NCBI GenBank assembly: GCA_965261015.1
Contig: CBDHCC010000001.1
Span: 806,001-870,000 of the forward strand
Direction: 5' to 3'
Origin: CBDHCC01 sp965261015
Lineage (GTDB): Bacteria > Pseudomonadota > Alphaproteobacteria > Sphingomonadales > Sphingomonadaceae
DNA length: 64,000 nucleotides
Shown here: in pieces, positions 34,386 to 41,695 of the stretch
Position numbering within the stretch: the stretch's first letter is position 1
How the letters are laid out: each line of letters starts with the position of its first letter
Made by a program: the position numbers and the translations under genes
The notes under the pieces: generated by a model
The model's database searches: none
Told to the model about the DNA's origin: nothing
What the model saw: the letters and a program-made list of their open reading frames with translations, nothing else

Positions 34386-34661
34386 TCAGCTGGAGATGTT
34401 CTGATCGCTGTCGGCAAAGGCACGCTGGCCGCGTCGTCGCCATAACGTCATCGCCTGTTCGCGTTCGTCACCTTGCAGCTTCGCGGCGATGGCCAGAAAC
34501 GCGCCGAGCAGCACCGCTCGATCGTCGCCGGTCAGCTCGACCAGCTCCGCCTTTTGCACAAGGCCGCCCAGTTCGATCAGGTAGCGCGTGCGTTCGCGGC
34601 GCTTCATCACCCATACCCGTTTGTCGGTGCGGCGCTGGCTCGCTTCAATGCGATGCCCCAT
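34386..34661 (-). CDS. traD: Conjugal transfer protein TraD-like (relaxosome accessory)
   Basis: Encodes 91 aa from ATG 34661, which has GAAGG upstream; the open frame extends further but overlaps traC. The segment RRERTRYLIELGGLVQKAEL with DDRAVLLGAFLAIA is typical of the small TraD proteins of Ti-type mobilization modules, a different family from the F-type coupling protein of the same name. It follows traC with a 17-base overlap and diverges from traA across the oriT region. Confidence 0.78.
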   Translation of the reverse strand: MGHRIEASQRRTDKRVWVMKRRERTRYLIELGGLVQKAELVELTGDDRAVLLGAFLAIAAKLQGDEREQAMTLWRRRGQRAFADSDQNISS

Positions 34662-34950
34662 CGCCTTCGCGCGTTTGATCGCTCGCAGCGTCGCCGTCAG
34701 ATCGGCCGCCAGCCTTGCGCGATTGCCCGCGAAAGAAGGCAGCGCCGCGAGTGCGCCAGACCTCCCGCTTCTCCGCATCCTTGATATCGACGATCATCAG
34801 CAATGCGCCGGTCAGGGCGTCAGGATCGAGACCATCGGCACCCGTGGCAATCACCAGTTCGCCGAGTTGCCGAACCTTCCTGTCCTTGAGCAGCTTTGTC
34901 TTGTCGGTGAGCGCCTTCAGTTCCGAATCGAAGTCACGAGGTTTGCGCAT
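34645..34950 (-). CDS. traC: Conjugal transfer protein TraC-like (relaxosome accessory)
   Basis: Encodes 101 aa from ATG 34950 with GGAG upstream. MRKPRDFDSELKALTDKTKL and VRQLGELVIATGADGLDPDA match the small TraC/TraD helical proteins beside the relaxase in Agrobacterium Ti plasmids and sphingomonad elements. It probably helps TraA to process oriT, which lies in the 171-base gap upstream. Confidence 0.8.
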   Translation of the reverse strand: MRKPRDFDSELKALTDKTKLLKDRKVRQLGELVIATGADGLDPDALTGALLMIVDIKDAEKREVWRTRGAAFFRGQSRKAGGRSDGDAASDQTREGDGASH

Positions 34951-35063
34951 TGGAATGCTCCGTCATTGGCGATGGAGCCATGATAGTGTAGAGCCTCGGC
35001 GGTTGCTTCTCTGATGATGGGACATGCTGGCACGGCCCGGTCCCGAACAGGATTTATCCTTGT

Positions 35064-35092
35064 GAGGGCGCGCTTATACGTCGTGCCGACGT
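35064..35092. other. Probable oriT (Ti/RSF1010-type nick region)
   Basis: Between divergent traC and traA, GAGGGCGCGCTTATACG is followed by a 6-bp inverted repeat, ACGTCG-TGC-CGACGT (35078-35083 and 35087-35092). GGGCGC...TTATACGTCG resembles the nick region of Ti plasmid and Q-type origins of transfer, and the place between traC and traA is the same as in Ti plasmids. The nick would be expected near TATACG/TC. Recognition is by memory of the consensus. Confidence 0.7.
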
Positions 35093-35121
35093 CGCTTGAG
35101 TGATGTAGATGGATTGCCGTC

Positions 35122-37983
35122 ATGGCGATCTACCACTTCTCGGCAAAAGTCATTTCCCGCGCCAACGGATCGAGCGCTGTCGCATCGGCCGCCTATCGTT
35201 CGGCGTCGCGGCTGCACGACGAACGCCTCGACCGCGACCATGACTTTTCGAACAAGGCAGGGGTCGTCCATTCCGAGGTCATGTTGCCCGACGGCGCACC
35301 CGAGCGGCTCAGCGACCGGACGACGCTCTGGAATGAAGTCGAAGCGGGCGAAGTGCGCAAGGATGCGCAGCTTTCGCGCGAGCTCGAATTCGCCATCCCG
35401 CGCGAACTGAACGCGCAGCAAAGCATCGAACTGGCCCGCGACTTTGTGCGAGCCGAGTTCGTCGAACATGGCATGATCGCCGACCTAAATGTCCATCGGG
35501 ACGTTGGCGCGGATGGTCTCGCCAAGCCGCACGCCCACGTCATGCTGACGATGCGCGAAGTGAGCGAGGAGGGTTTCGGCGCGAAGATCCGCGAGTGGAA
35601 CAAGACCGAGCTTGTCCAGACATGGCGTGAGCGATGGGCGGATCACGTCAACGGGCGGCTGGCGTCGCTCGATATCGATGCGCGGATCGACCACCGGAGC
35701 CTTGAGGCCCAGGGCATCGACCTTGAGCCGCAGAACAAGATCGGCCCCGCAGCAGCGCGGATGGAGCGCGCCGGCTTTGAAGTCGAACGCATCGCCGAAC
35801 ACGCCGAGATCGCCCAACGCAACGGCGCACGGATCATCGACAACCCGAGCATCGCGCTCGACGCGATCACGCGGCAGCAAGCAACGTTCACCAGGCGCGA
35901 CCTGGCGATGTTCGTGCATCGCCACAGTGACGGCAAGGACCAGTTCGATCAGGCGATGAACGCGGTGCAGGCGTCGCCGGACTTGGTTGCCCTTGGCCGC
36001 GACGGGACGGGTGACGACCGCTTCACGTCGCGCGACATGATCGCGGTCGAAGACCGGTTGCAACGCGCGGCCATGACGATGGCCGAGCGCGATCACCACC
36101 GCGTCGACGCGCCGCCCCGCGAGCGGGCGCTTGCCGCCGCTGAGGCACGGGGACTTGTCCTATCTGGCGAGCAGCGCGCCGCCTTCGATCATGCAATCGA
36201 GGGTCGCGACCTTGGCGTCGTCGTCGGCTATGCCGGGACGGGTAAGTCGGCGATGCTCGGGGTGGCCCGCGAGGCGTGGGAAGGCGCGGGCTATCAGGTT
36301 CGCGGCGCGGCGCTGTCAGGCATCGCCGCCGAGAATCTCAAGGCCGGATCGGCGATCAGCTCGCGCACCATCGCCAGCCTTGAGCATCAATGGGGCCAAG
36401 GCCGCGAACTACTGACCAACCGCGACGTGTTGGTGATCGACGAAGCCGGGATGATCGGCTCGCGTCAGATGGAACGCGTGCTGTCCGCCGCCAGCGAGGC
36501 AGGTGCCAAGGTCGTGCTTGTCGGCGACCCCGAGCAGTTGCAGGCGATCGAAGCGGGCGCGGCGTTCCGCTTGATCGCGGAGCGGCATGGCGGGGTCGAA
36601 ATCACCGAAATCAGGCGGCAACAGATCGACTGGCAACGCGATGCCACGCGCGAGCTGGCCACCGGACGGACTAGCGAGGCACTGCGCAACTATGCCGACA
36701 ACGGCATGATCCATGCTGCCGGGACACGCGAAGCAGCGCGCGCGGACTTGATCGAAGGCTGGAATCGCGAGCGCATCGCCAGCCCTGACCAATCCCGGAT
36801 CATCCTCACTCACACAAACGACGAGGTGCGCGACCTGAACGAGCAGGCGCGCGGCAAATTGCGCGAGGCGGGCGGGCTTGGCGAGGATGTTGCGATCAAG
36901 ACCGAACGCGGCGACCGGCAGTTCGCAACGGGCGATCGGTTGATGTTCCTCCGCAATGATCGCGACCTTGGCATTAAGAACGGGACGTTGGGGCAGATCG
37001 AGCAGGTCAGTCAGCAGCGCATCGCCGTCCGGCTCGACGACGGGCGCAGCGTCGCGTTCGACAACAAGCATTATGCCCATGTCGATCACGGCTATGCGGC
37101 GACGATCCACAAGTCACAGGGCGTCACCGTCGATCGCACCCATGTGTTGGCCACGCCGGGGCTGGACCGTCACTCGACCTATGTTGCGCTGTCACGCCAT
37201 CGGGAGGGCGTGCAGCTTCATTACGGCCGCGACGACTTTGCCGATGGCGGCAAGCTCACCCGCACGCTGTCGCGCGAGCGTGTCAAGGACATGGCATCCG
37301 ACTACACTCGCGAGTTCGCCGGGCGGCGCGCCATCGCAATGCCCGAATGGCGTGCGCCCGAGCGCACGCGGGCGCGCTTCGCGAGCTTCCGTCCTCCCGC
37401 GTTCGAGCCGACACCGGGACGGCAGGCACCGGTTGCAGCCGAAGCGAACTTGCCGCGCGCGGTGGAGCGCTATGCGCGCAGTCTGTCCCAGATCGCTGAA
37501 ACGCGGGGGCAAGGGCTTGAACCCATGCCCCATGAATTGGCGGCGCGCGACAAAGCGCGGGCGTCACTCGACGCGGCACGGCCCGGCGCCGCCCGCGATC
37601 TGGGCAGCGCCTTCAGCCGCGATCCCGGGTTGATCGGCGAGGCCGCGAACGGCCAGACTCGCAACGCGATCCGTGCGCTCCGACTTGAATCCGAAATCCA
37701 GGCCAACCCGCAGATGCGCGCCGACCGCTTCGTCAGCGACTGGCAGGGCTGGAGCAGCGAGCGCCGCCACGCGCTGCGATCCGGCGACATCGGCCGCGCC
37801 GACACGATCCGCGACGCGATGGCCGGTTCGGCGAAGGAGCTGGCACGCGACCCGCAGGTCGAGTCGATTCTCGCCAGCCGTAAGCGCCAGCTCGGCATCA
37901 CGCCGGGAGGACGAGGAGGCGGAATAGGCCACGAACTGGCCCGGCAGCTTGGCCTTGGCCGAGGCCGTGACCTCAGCATGTAG
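35122..37983 (+). CDS. traA: Ti-type relaxase/helicase TraA (MobQ family)
   Basis: Encodes 953 aa. The N-terminal MobA/MobL relaxase domain has Tyr25 in SAAYRSASR as likely nucleophile, and the metal-binding histidines in PHAHVMLTM (His137, His139) with His125. The second half is an RecD2-like helicase: VVGYAGTGKSAML (Walker A, residues 369-376), VLVIDEAGMIGS and IHKSQGVTVD. It should nick oriT and unwind DNA for transfer. It is somewhat shorter than Agrobacterium TraA. No coupling protein or secretion genes are present, so transfer would need a helper element. Confidence 0.93.
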   Translation: MAIYHFSAKVISRANGSSAVASAAYRSASRLHDERLDRDHDFSNKAGVVHSEVMLPDGAPERLSDRTTLWNEVEAGEVRKDAQLSRELEFAIPRELNAQQSIELARDFVRAEFVEHGMIADLNVHRDVGADGLAKPHAHVMLTMREVSEEGFGAKIREWNKTELVQTWRERWADHVNGRLASLDIDARIDHRSLEAQGIDLEPQNKIGPAAARMERAGFEVERIAEHAEIAQRNGARIIDNPSIALDAITRQQATFTRRDLAMFVHRHSDGKDQFDQAMNAVQASPDLVALGRDGTGDDRFTSRDMIAVEDRLQRAAMTMAERDHHRVDAPPRERALAAAEARGLVLSGEQRAAFDHAIEGRDLGVVVGYAGTGKSAMLGVAREAWEGAGYQVRGAALSGIAAENLKAGSAISSRTIASLEHQWGQGRELLTNRDVLVIDEAGMIGSRQMERVLSAASEAGAKVVLVGDPEQLQAIEAGAAFRLIAERHGGVEITEIRRQQIDWQRDATRELATGRTSEALRNYADNGMIHAAGTREAARADLIEGWNRERIASPDQSRIILTHTNDEVRDLNEQARGKLREAGGLGEDVAIKTERGDRQFATGDRLMFLRNDRDLGIKNGTLGQIEQVSQQRIAVRLDDGRSVAFDNKHYAHVDHGYAATIHKSQGVTVDRTHVLATPGLDRHSTYVALSRHREGVQLHYGRDDFADGGKLTRTLSRERVKDMASDYTREFAGRRAIAMPEWRAPERTRARFASFRPPAFEPTPGRQAPVAAEANLPRAVERYARSLSQIAETRGQGLEPMPHELAARDKARASLDAARPGAARDLGSAFSRDPGLIGEAANGQTRNAIRALRLESEIQANPQMRADRFVSDWQGWSSERRHALRSGDIGRADTIRDAMAGSAKELARDPQVESILASRKRQLGITPGGRGGGIGHELARQLGLGRGRDLSM

Positions 37984-37993
37984 GAGAGTGACG

Positions 37994-38443
37994 ATGCAGA
38001 GTTATGAAGAGCCGCAAGACGACCCCGCCGAAGCCGCGTTCGTCGAGATGCGCAATGCGTTCGCCGGCTTGACCCGTGCGGTCAACAGCCTTTCCGGCGA
38101 ATGGAAGGGGCTGGAGGTGCCCGACTACTCGACGACCCTCCAGCAGATCGCTGGGCATATGCAGGCGAACGGGGACTGGTTGGAAAGGGTGAACACGCTT
38201 CCTGCCATGCGGCTCACTCCCCAAACGCTGGCCACGGATGTCGTCAAGGCGGCTGCGTCTGCCCGTCAGGCGGAGCAGCAGTCGCTCAAGAGCGCCGAAC
38301 GGACGTTCGTCGACCTGGCGCGCGAGATGACCGGCTTTCTCGAATCGGCTCGAACCGCCGACCGGCAGAACAAGTGGGTTGCGGCCACCTTCGCGCTCGG
38401 GGTGGCTCTCGGCTGTGTTCTCGCCTTGATGTTTATGCGGTGA
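37994..38443 (+). CDS. Small C-terminally anchored protein downstream of traA
   Basis: Encodes 149 aa from ATG 37994, preceded by TAGGAGAG. It is mostly helical (AEAAFVEMRNAFAGLTRAVN and a long alanine-rich segment), ending with a membrane helix (VAATFALGVALGCVLALMFM). Similar proteins often follow traA in sphingomonad elements (possibly DUF6118, from memory). It is probably co-transcribed with traA; its role in mobilization is unknown. Confidence 0.7.
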   Translation: MQSYEEPQDDPAEAAFVEMRNAFAGLTRAVNSLSGEWKGLEVPDYSTTLQQIAGHMQANGDWLERVNTLPAMRLTPQTLATDVVKAAASARQAEQQSLKSAERTFVDLAREMTGFLESARTADRQNKWVAATFALGVALGCVLALMFMR

Positions 38444-38511
38444 CAGCGTCTTCGAGGGGCGGGCCAAAGAAAAAAATCAGGGCATCGAAGTCGCCACCGT
38501 GCAGATTTTCT

Positions 38512-38531
38512 GTTGCCCCGGATGTTGCCCC
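38512..38531. repeat. Paired GTTGCCCC sites, right end of island 1
   Basis: GTTGCCCC starts at 38512 and 38524, same orientation and 12 bases apart, just inside attachment repeat B. It mirrors the pair at 19515-19533 inside repeat A, so both ends of island 1 carry the same doublet. Likely arm-type recombination sites. Confidence 0.45.
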
Positions 38532-38586
38532 AGCCTGAATCTGCCTCAGGCAATCTCTCGAAAACATCGCTAAGTGACTGAAATAA

Positions 38587-38631
38587 TGGTGAGCCCTGCT
38601 GGGCTCGAACCAGCGACCCGCTGATTAAAAG
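38587..38631. repeat. Attachment repeat B (junction of the two islands)
   Basis: Second identical copy of the 45-bp tRNA-Lys core. It ends island 1 and begins island 2. One further base at the right end (T38632) matches copy C, and one at the left (A38586) matches copy A. Confidence 0.92.
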
Positions 38632-38827
38632 TGCGCCGGTCATTAGCACAGAGGGTCACGGGGAACAGCGAATAACTCTCAGTAATCAGACCCTTTCTGG
38701 CTCTTTGCGGCTGGCACCTACGGGCAAACTCTGGCTGATACGGTCCATTTTGCTCTCATCTTGCTTCTAAAAGGGATTCACATGAGGCGCTCTCGCGGCT
38801 AGAGGAGGGTGGATTGGAGGTGCCGCC

Positions 38828-40075
38828 ATGCCCAAACTTTCCGCTACCCGACTGACAAAGCGTTCCGTTGAGGCTGCTAAGGCGGGTGAGTGCCTGTCTG
38901 ACGCTGAGGTGAGAGGCTTTCGCCTTATGGTCACCCCGGCTGGCACTCGCCGCTTCGTGGCGACGTATCGGCGCTCAGACGGACGGCAAACGACCGTCAC
39001 CTTGGGCAGTTATCCCACGCTCACCACGGAGGAAGCCCGCCAGCTCGCCAGAGAGGCGCTCTCGGATGCTCGACGAGGAGGCGACCCGGCCAAAGCGCGT
39101 AAGGACCGGCGGGATGCTCCGACCGTAAACGACCTCTTCGACATCTATGTGGGCGAGTATGCAGGCTCACAGGGGCTTAGAGCAAAGACGATAGCCGATG
39201 CCCGTTCGACCCTCAAAGTGCCCCTCGCAGCCCTTGGAAAGCGGAAGGTAGCGGAGGTGGCAATCACGGACATTCGCAAGGCGCATGGGGACCTTCGCCA
39301 GAGTGGGCTGGAGAGGGGCACTCTCGGCGTCTACCGGGCCAATCGAGCCTTGGCATACCTCAGCAAGATGTTCTCACTCTCCATTGAGCGCGGCTGGCGA
39401 ACGGACAACCCTTGCAAGGGCGTTCGGAAGTTTCCCGAAGAGCAGCGGTGGAGGAACCTGTCTGAGGAAGAGGTAAGCCGGTTGCTGGGTGCTTGTATCG
39501 AATATGAGGAGGTGAGTGGAGAAGAGGATTGGGCTCGGCAAGCGGGCGACGCTATCCGCCTCCTCTTATTCACGGGCGCGCGGCTGCAAGAGGTGTTGCG
39601 CGCTGAGTGGGGGCAGTTCGATCTTGAGCGGGGCGTATGGGAGAAGCCCTCCTCCCACACCAAAGCCAAGCGGCAGCACTGGCTTGAGCTGGAGGGACCT
39701 GCCTTGGACCTTCTCCGCACGATGAAGGCTTGCTCTCGTGGGCGGTTGTTGTTTCGCGGCCGGTCCGACCTTCTCAAGCTCCATCCACGGCCAAGGGCCG
39801 ACCTCAAGCGACCGTGGGAATGGATTAGGAAGAGAGCCGGGCTAGAAGGCGTTCGGCTTCACGATCTGCGCCGCACAACTGCGAGCTTCATGCTATCGGG
39901 AGGAGCATCTCTGGCGACGGTGGGCAAGGCCTTGGGGCACACTCAGGCGTCCACCACGCAACGCTACGCGCACCTAGCTCCCTCCGTTCAGCGGGAGGCG
40001 CTCAGGGCGGCAGGGGAGCGTCTAGCGGCGCTTGGCCCGCAAAGACCCAAGGTCATTCCTTTGGCTCTCCCATAA
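38828..40075 (+). CDS. Tyrosine integrase of island 2
   Basis: Encodes 415 aa from ATG 38828. The N-terminal DUF4102-like region (AEVRGFRLMVTPAGTRRFVA and TLGSYPTLTTEEARQLA) and the catalytic residues Arg252 (FTGARLQEVL), His345/Arg348 (HDLRRTTASF), His371 (LGHTQAS) and Tyr380 (QRYAHL) are all present, so it looks active. It is clearly a different lineage from the island 1 integrase although both use the same tRNA core. Its end overlaps the convergent membrane protein gene by 23 bp. Confidence 0.93.
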   Translation: MPKLSATRLTKRSVEAAKAGECLSDAEVRGFRLMVTPAGTRRFVATYRRSDGRQTTVTLGSYPTLTTEEARQLAREALSDARRGGDPAKARKDRRDAPTVNDLFDIYVGEYAGSQGLRAKTIADARSTLKVPLAALGKRKVAEVAITDIRKAHGDLRQSGLERGTLGVYRANRALAYLSKMFSLSIERGWRTDNPCKGVRKFPEEQRWRNLSEEEVSRLLGACIEYEEVSGEEDWARQAGDAIRLLLFTGARLQEVLRAEWGQFDLERGVWEKPSSHTKAKRQHWLELEGPALDLLRTMKACSRGRLLFRGRSDLLKLHPRPRADLKRPWEWIRKRAGLEGVRLHDLRRTTASFMLSGGASLATVGKALGHTQASTTQRYAHLAPSVQREALRAAGERLAALGPQRPKVIPLALP

Positions 40076-40343
40076 CCTTCTTTCTGGCCTCTTCCCAATA
40101 GGCCCGGCTCGCCTCCTCCGCTTGCAGTTCCCGAGCCTTTTGGATGCGTCCGATTGCGACCCCTCCGCCAACCAGAGCAAGGATGACGACCATCGGAGCC
40201 TCCGCCCACAGCCCTCTGGCCACCCCATCTAAAACGCTCATTGTCCAGCCGAAGGATAGGGGCGTTTCATCGCCAAAGATCAGCGTCACCAGAAGCATCG
40301 CTCCCGCCAACACGTACGCACGGTTGATCCACCAGTCCAACAT
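40053..40343 (-). CDS. Small two-helix membrane protein
   Basis: Encodes 96 aa. Two hydrophobic segments (RAYVLAGAMLLVTLIFG and APMVVILALVGGGVAIG) are followed by a charged, helical cytoplasmic tail (RELQAEEASRAYWEEARKKV). No family is recognised. It is convergent with the island 2 integrase and overlaps it by 23 bp. Small two-helix proteins with charged tails occur among phage superinfection-exclusion and toxin proteins, but nothing here proves such a role. Confidence 0.6.
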   Translation of the reverse strand: MLDWWINRAYVLAGAMLLVTLIFGDETPLSFGWTMSVLDGVARGLWAEAPMVVILALVGGGVAIGRIQKARELQAEEASRAYWEEARKKVMGEPKE

Positions 40344-40408
40344 CGCTCATCTCCCGTTGTCACTGTTAGGGGACAGACGTTGGGGCGTCCACACGGCCAG
40401 CAGTCTGC

Positions 40409-40618
40409 ATGGACCTGGTGCGGCTTCTTGGCGAAAATGTGAGGAGAGAGCGGCTGGCGAGAGGATTGTCGCAGGAGGCGCTGGCCTTCGATGCTGGCAT
40501 GAAGCGCAGCTACCTCAGCGAACTGGAGCGTGGAAAGCGAAACCCATCGGTGGTCGCTGTAGGCAGGTTGGCCGCAGCCCTCAGCGTCGCCCCTGCCTCT
40601 CTCCTCGCTGCGAGGTAA
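40409..40618 (+). CDS. XRE-family helix-turn-helix regulator
   Basis: Encodes 69 aa from ATG 40409. Almost the whole protein is one helix-turn-helix: GENVRRERLARGLSQEALAF, then GMKRSYLSELERGKRNPSV. It lacks a partner-binding domain. It is divergent from the membrane protein gene and may control it or the integrase. Confidence 0.85.
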   Translation: MDLVRLLGENVRRERLARGLSQEALAFDAGMKRSYLSELERGKRNPSVVAVGRLAAALSVAPASLLAAR

Positions 40619-40927
40619 CGTCCGAGCTTTACCACTCGTAGCTAGTTAGTAATACCCTGGGGGCTGCTACATCTTGTGGAGCTAGTGTGGAGGAGGTGAG
40701 CTGAGCGCAGCGGCACCCCTGACGTTCACGGAAAGAATGGCCCCTGGTGTTGCAATCCCTCACATAGCCCCCACCTCCCCCACCCTGATCACAATAGAGG
40801 TCGCTGCTGGACACACTCCACAGCCTGACCGCTCCACATAGCTCAGGGGTTCAGCCCCGCTCCGATGGCCCTTCGCATTTCTGGCGCAAACGAGGGGAGC
40901 TAGAGCGCTTTCGCGTGGAGAAGTGTT
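40619..40927. other. Intergenic region within island 2
   Basis: About 310 bases of mixed composition with several short GC-rich inverted segments (for example GGGGTTCAGCCCC near 40845). A 61-codon minus-strand frame exists but is glycine-rich and unsupported. No clear promoter or RNA was identified. Confidence 0.35.
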
Positions 40928-41212
40928 ATGACCTATGATCCCTCTGTAGAAGCACTGGCATTACACGGGCCTGACTTTCGGTCGAGAAGAGAACGTGTGC
41001 TAGCGGCTGTCAAATCCTGCGGCGCGAATGGGGCAACCGCCGATCAAGTTGCCTCAATGCTTCGATTGCAACGACATAAGGTGGCATCCCGATTAGCTGA
41101 GCTGAAACAGAGAGGCAGCTTAGAGAAGAGCGGCCTGCATCGGCCCGGCCTGTGTGGGACCGATGTGAGTGTCTACATCGCGGTTCACCTAGAGTCTGGT
41201 GAGCAGGGTTGA
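40928..41212 (+). CDS. Winged-helix-like DNA-binding protein
   Basis: Encodes 94 aa. RERVLAAVKSCGANGATADQ and VASMLRLQRHKVASRLAELK, then RGSLEKSG, outline a winged helix like those of small MarR or replication-control proteins. No ligand domain follows. It is followed after four bases by the next gene, with which it probably forms an operon. Confidence 0.65.
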   Translation: MTYDPSVEALALHGPDFRSRRERVLAAVKSCGANGATADQVASMLRLQRHKVASRLAELKQRGSLEKSGLHRPGLCGTDVSVYIAVHLESGEQG

Positions 41213-41216
41213 AGAT

Positions 41217-41531
41217 ATGGCTCACACTTGCGCGCACTCAAATAAACACAAGGTCAACCTGGGCTGTCCCCCCGCGCCCCCTCTCCTCCCTTCCGCCTCC
41301 GAGCGGCCTATTAAAGACGGGGGGCTGCGGCCGCTCAAGTCCACTGCGGACGCTGCGATCTTCTTGAGGGTGAGCCCTCGAACTTTGGAGGATTGGCGAC
41401 TGCGAGGGGGAGGGCCGCCCTTTCGCAAGGTGGGCGCTCGCCTAGTCCGATATGCAGAGGAGGACTTAGAAGCCTTCGCCGCAAACTGCTTCACCAACAC
41501 GGGAGAGGCAAGCCAATGCACCCTCCTTTAG
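41217..41531 (+). CDS. Excisionase/AlpA-type helix-turn-helix protein
   Basis: Encodes 104 aa from ATG 41217 (GTG 41199 is an alternative). The segment LKSTADAAIFLRVSPRTLED followed by WRLRGGGPPFRKVGARLVRY is the MerR-like helix-turn-helix of phage and plasmid excisionases. It lies near attachment repeat C and is the likely directionality factor of island 2. Confidence 0.82.
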   Translation: MAHTCAHSNKHKVNLGCPPAPPLLPSASERPIKDGGLRPLKSTADAAIFLRVSPRTLEDWRLRGGGPPFRKVGARLVRYAEEDLEAFAANCFTNTGEASQCTLL

Positions 41532-41619
41532 CTTCCACCTTGCTTTCACGCTTGCAGCCAAGCCACACCCGCAGCCCCGGTGAGAACACGTAAATCTGTG
41601 CGGCTGCTGGAGAAAACGG

Positions 41620-41664
41620 TGGTGAGCCCTGCTGGGCTCGAACCAGCGACCCGCTGATTAAAAG
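41620..41664. repeat. Attachment repeat C (within tRNA-Lys)
   Basis: Third identical 45-bp core, here forming positions 32-76 of the intact tRNA-Lys gene. It is the right boundary of island 2. Confidence 0.92.
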
Positions 41665-41695
41665 TCAGCTGCTCTACCAACTGAGCTAAGGGCCC
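41620..41695 (-). tRNA. tRNA-Lys (anticodon UUU)
   Basis: 76 nt with CCA encoded. The acceptor stem GGGCCCT/AGGGCTC has one G-U pair; D arm GCTC/GAGC; anticodon stem GCTGA/TCAGC around loop CTTTTAA, giving anticodon UUU; T arm GCTGG/CCAGC around TTCGAGC. It is the integration target of both islands and lies directly downstream of folK on the same strand. Confidence 0.97.

Larger units (their letters stand above)
19337..38631. mobile_element. Island 1: tRNA-Lys mobilizable element with defence cargo
   Basis: Bounded by 45-bp direct repeats at 19337-19381 and 38587-38631 that copy the 3' half of tRNA-Lys. Contents in order are tyrosine integrase, AlpA-like regulator, HigBA, a six-gene helicase/ATPase/AIPR/methyltransferase/Res operon, two small proteins, traD, traC, oriT, the traA relaxase and a small membrane protein. 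No coupling protein or trb-type secretion genes occur, so it is probably mobilizable in trans (integrative mobilizable element) rather than self-transmissible. Base composition is visibly less GC-rich than the flanks, especially in the defence genes. Confidence 0.85.
38444..38827. other. Junction region between islands 1 and 2
   Basis: Contains the GTTGCCCC pair (38512-38531), attachment repeat B (38587-38631) and the leader of the second integrase. No coding frame is credible here; the remaining sequence is AT-richer than the chromosome. Confidence 0.6.
38587..41664. mobile_element. Island 2: minimal tRNA-Lys integrative element
   Basis: Bounded by attachment repeats B and C, about 3.1 kb. 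It contains a tyrosine integrase at the left, a small membrane protein, an XRE regulator, a winged-helix-like protein and an excisionase-like protein at the right. No transfer, replication or obvious cargo genes occur. It may be a decayed element, a small satellite, or a passenger mobilised by others. Composition differs from the chromosome. Confidence 0.8.

Noticed and set aside
19337..38631. Calling island 1 a full integrative conjugative element
   Set aside because: Relaxase, accessories and oriT are present, but no coupling protein or type IV secretion genes.
19337..38631. Calling attachment copies A and B tRNA genes
   Set aside because: They contain only positions 32-76 of tRNA-Lys; the 5' half is missing.
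40629..40814. A 61-codon minus-strand frame in island 2
   Set aside because: Glycine run and absence of any recognisable feature make it unlikely to be a gene.
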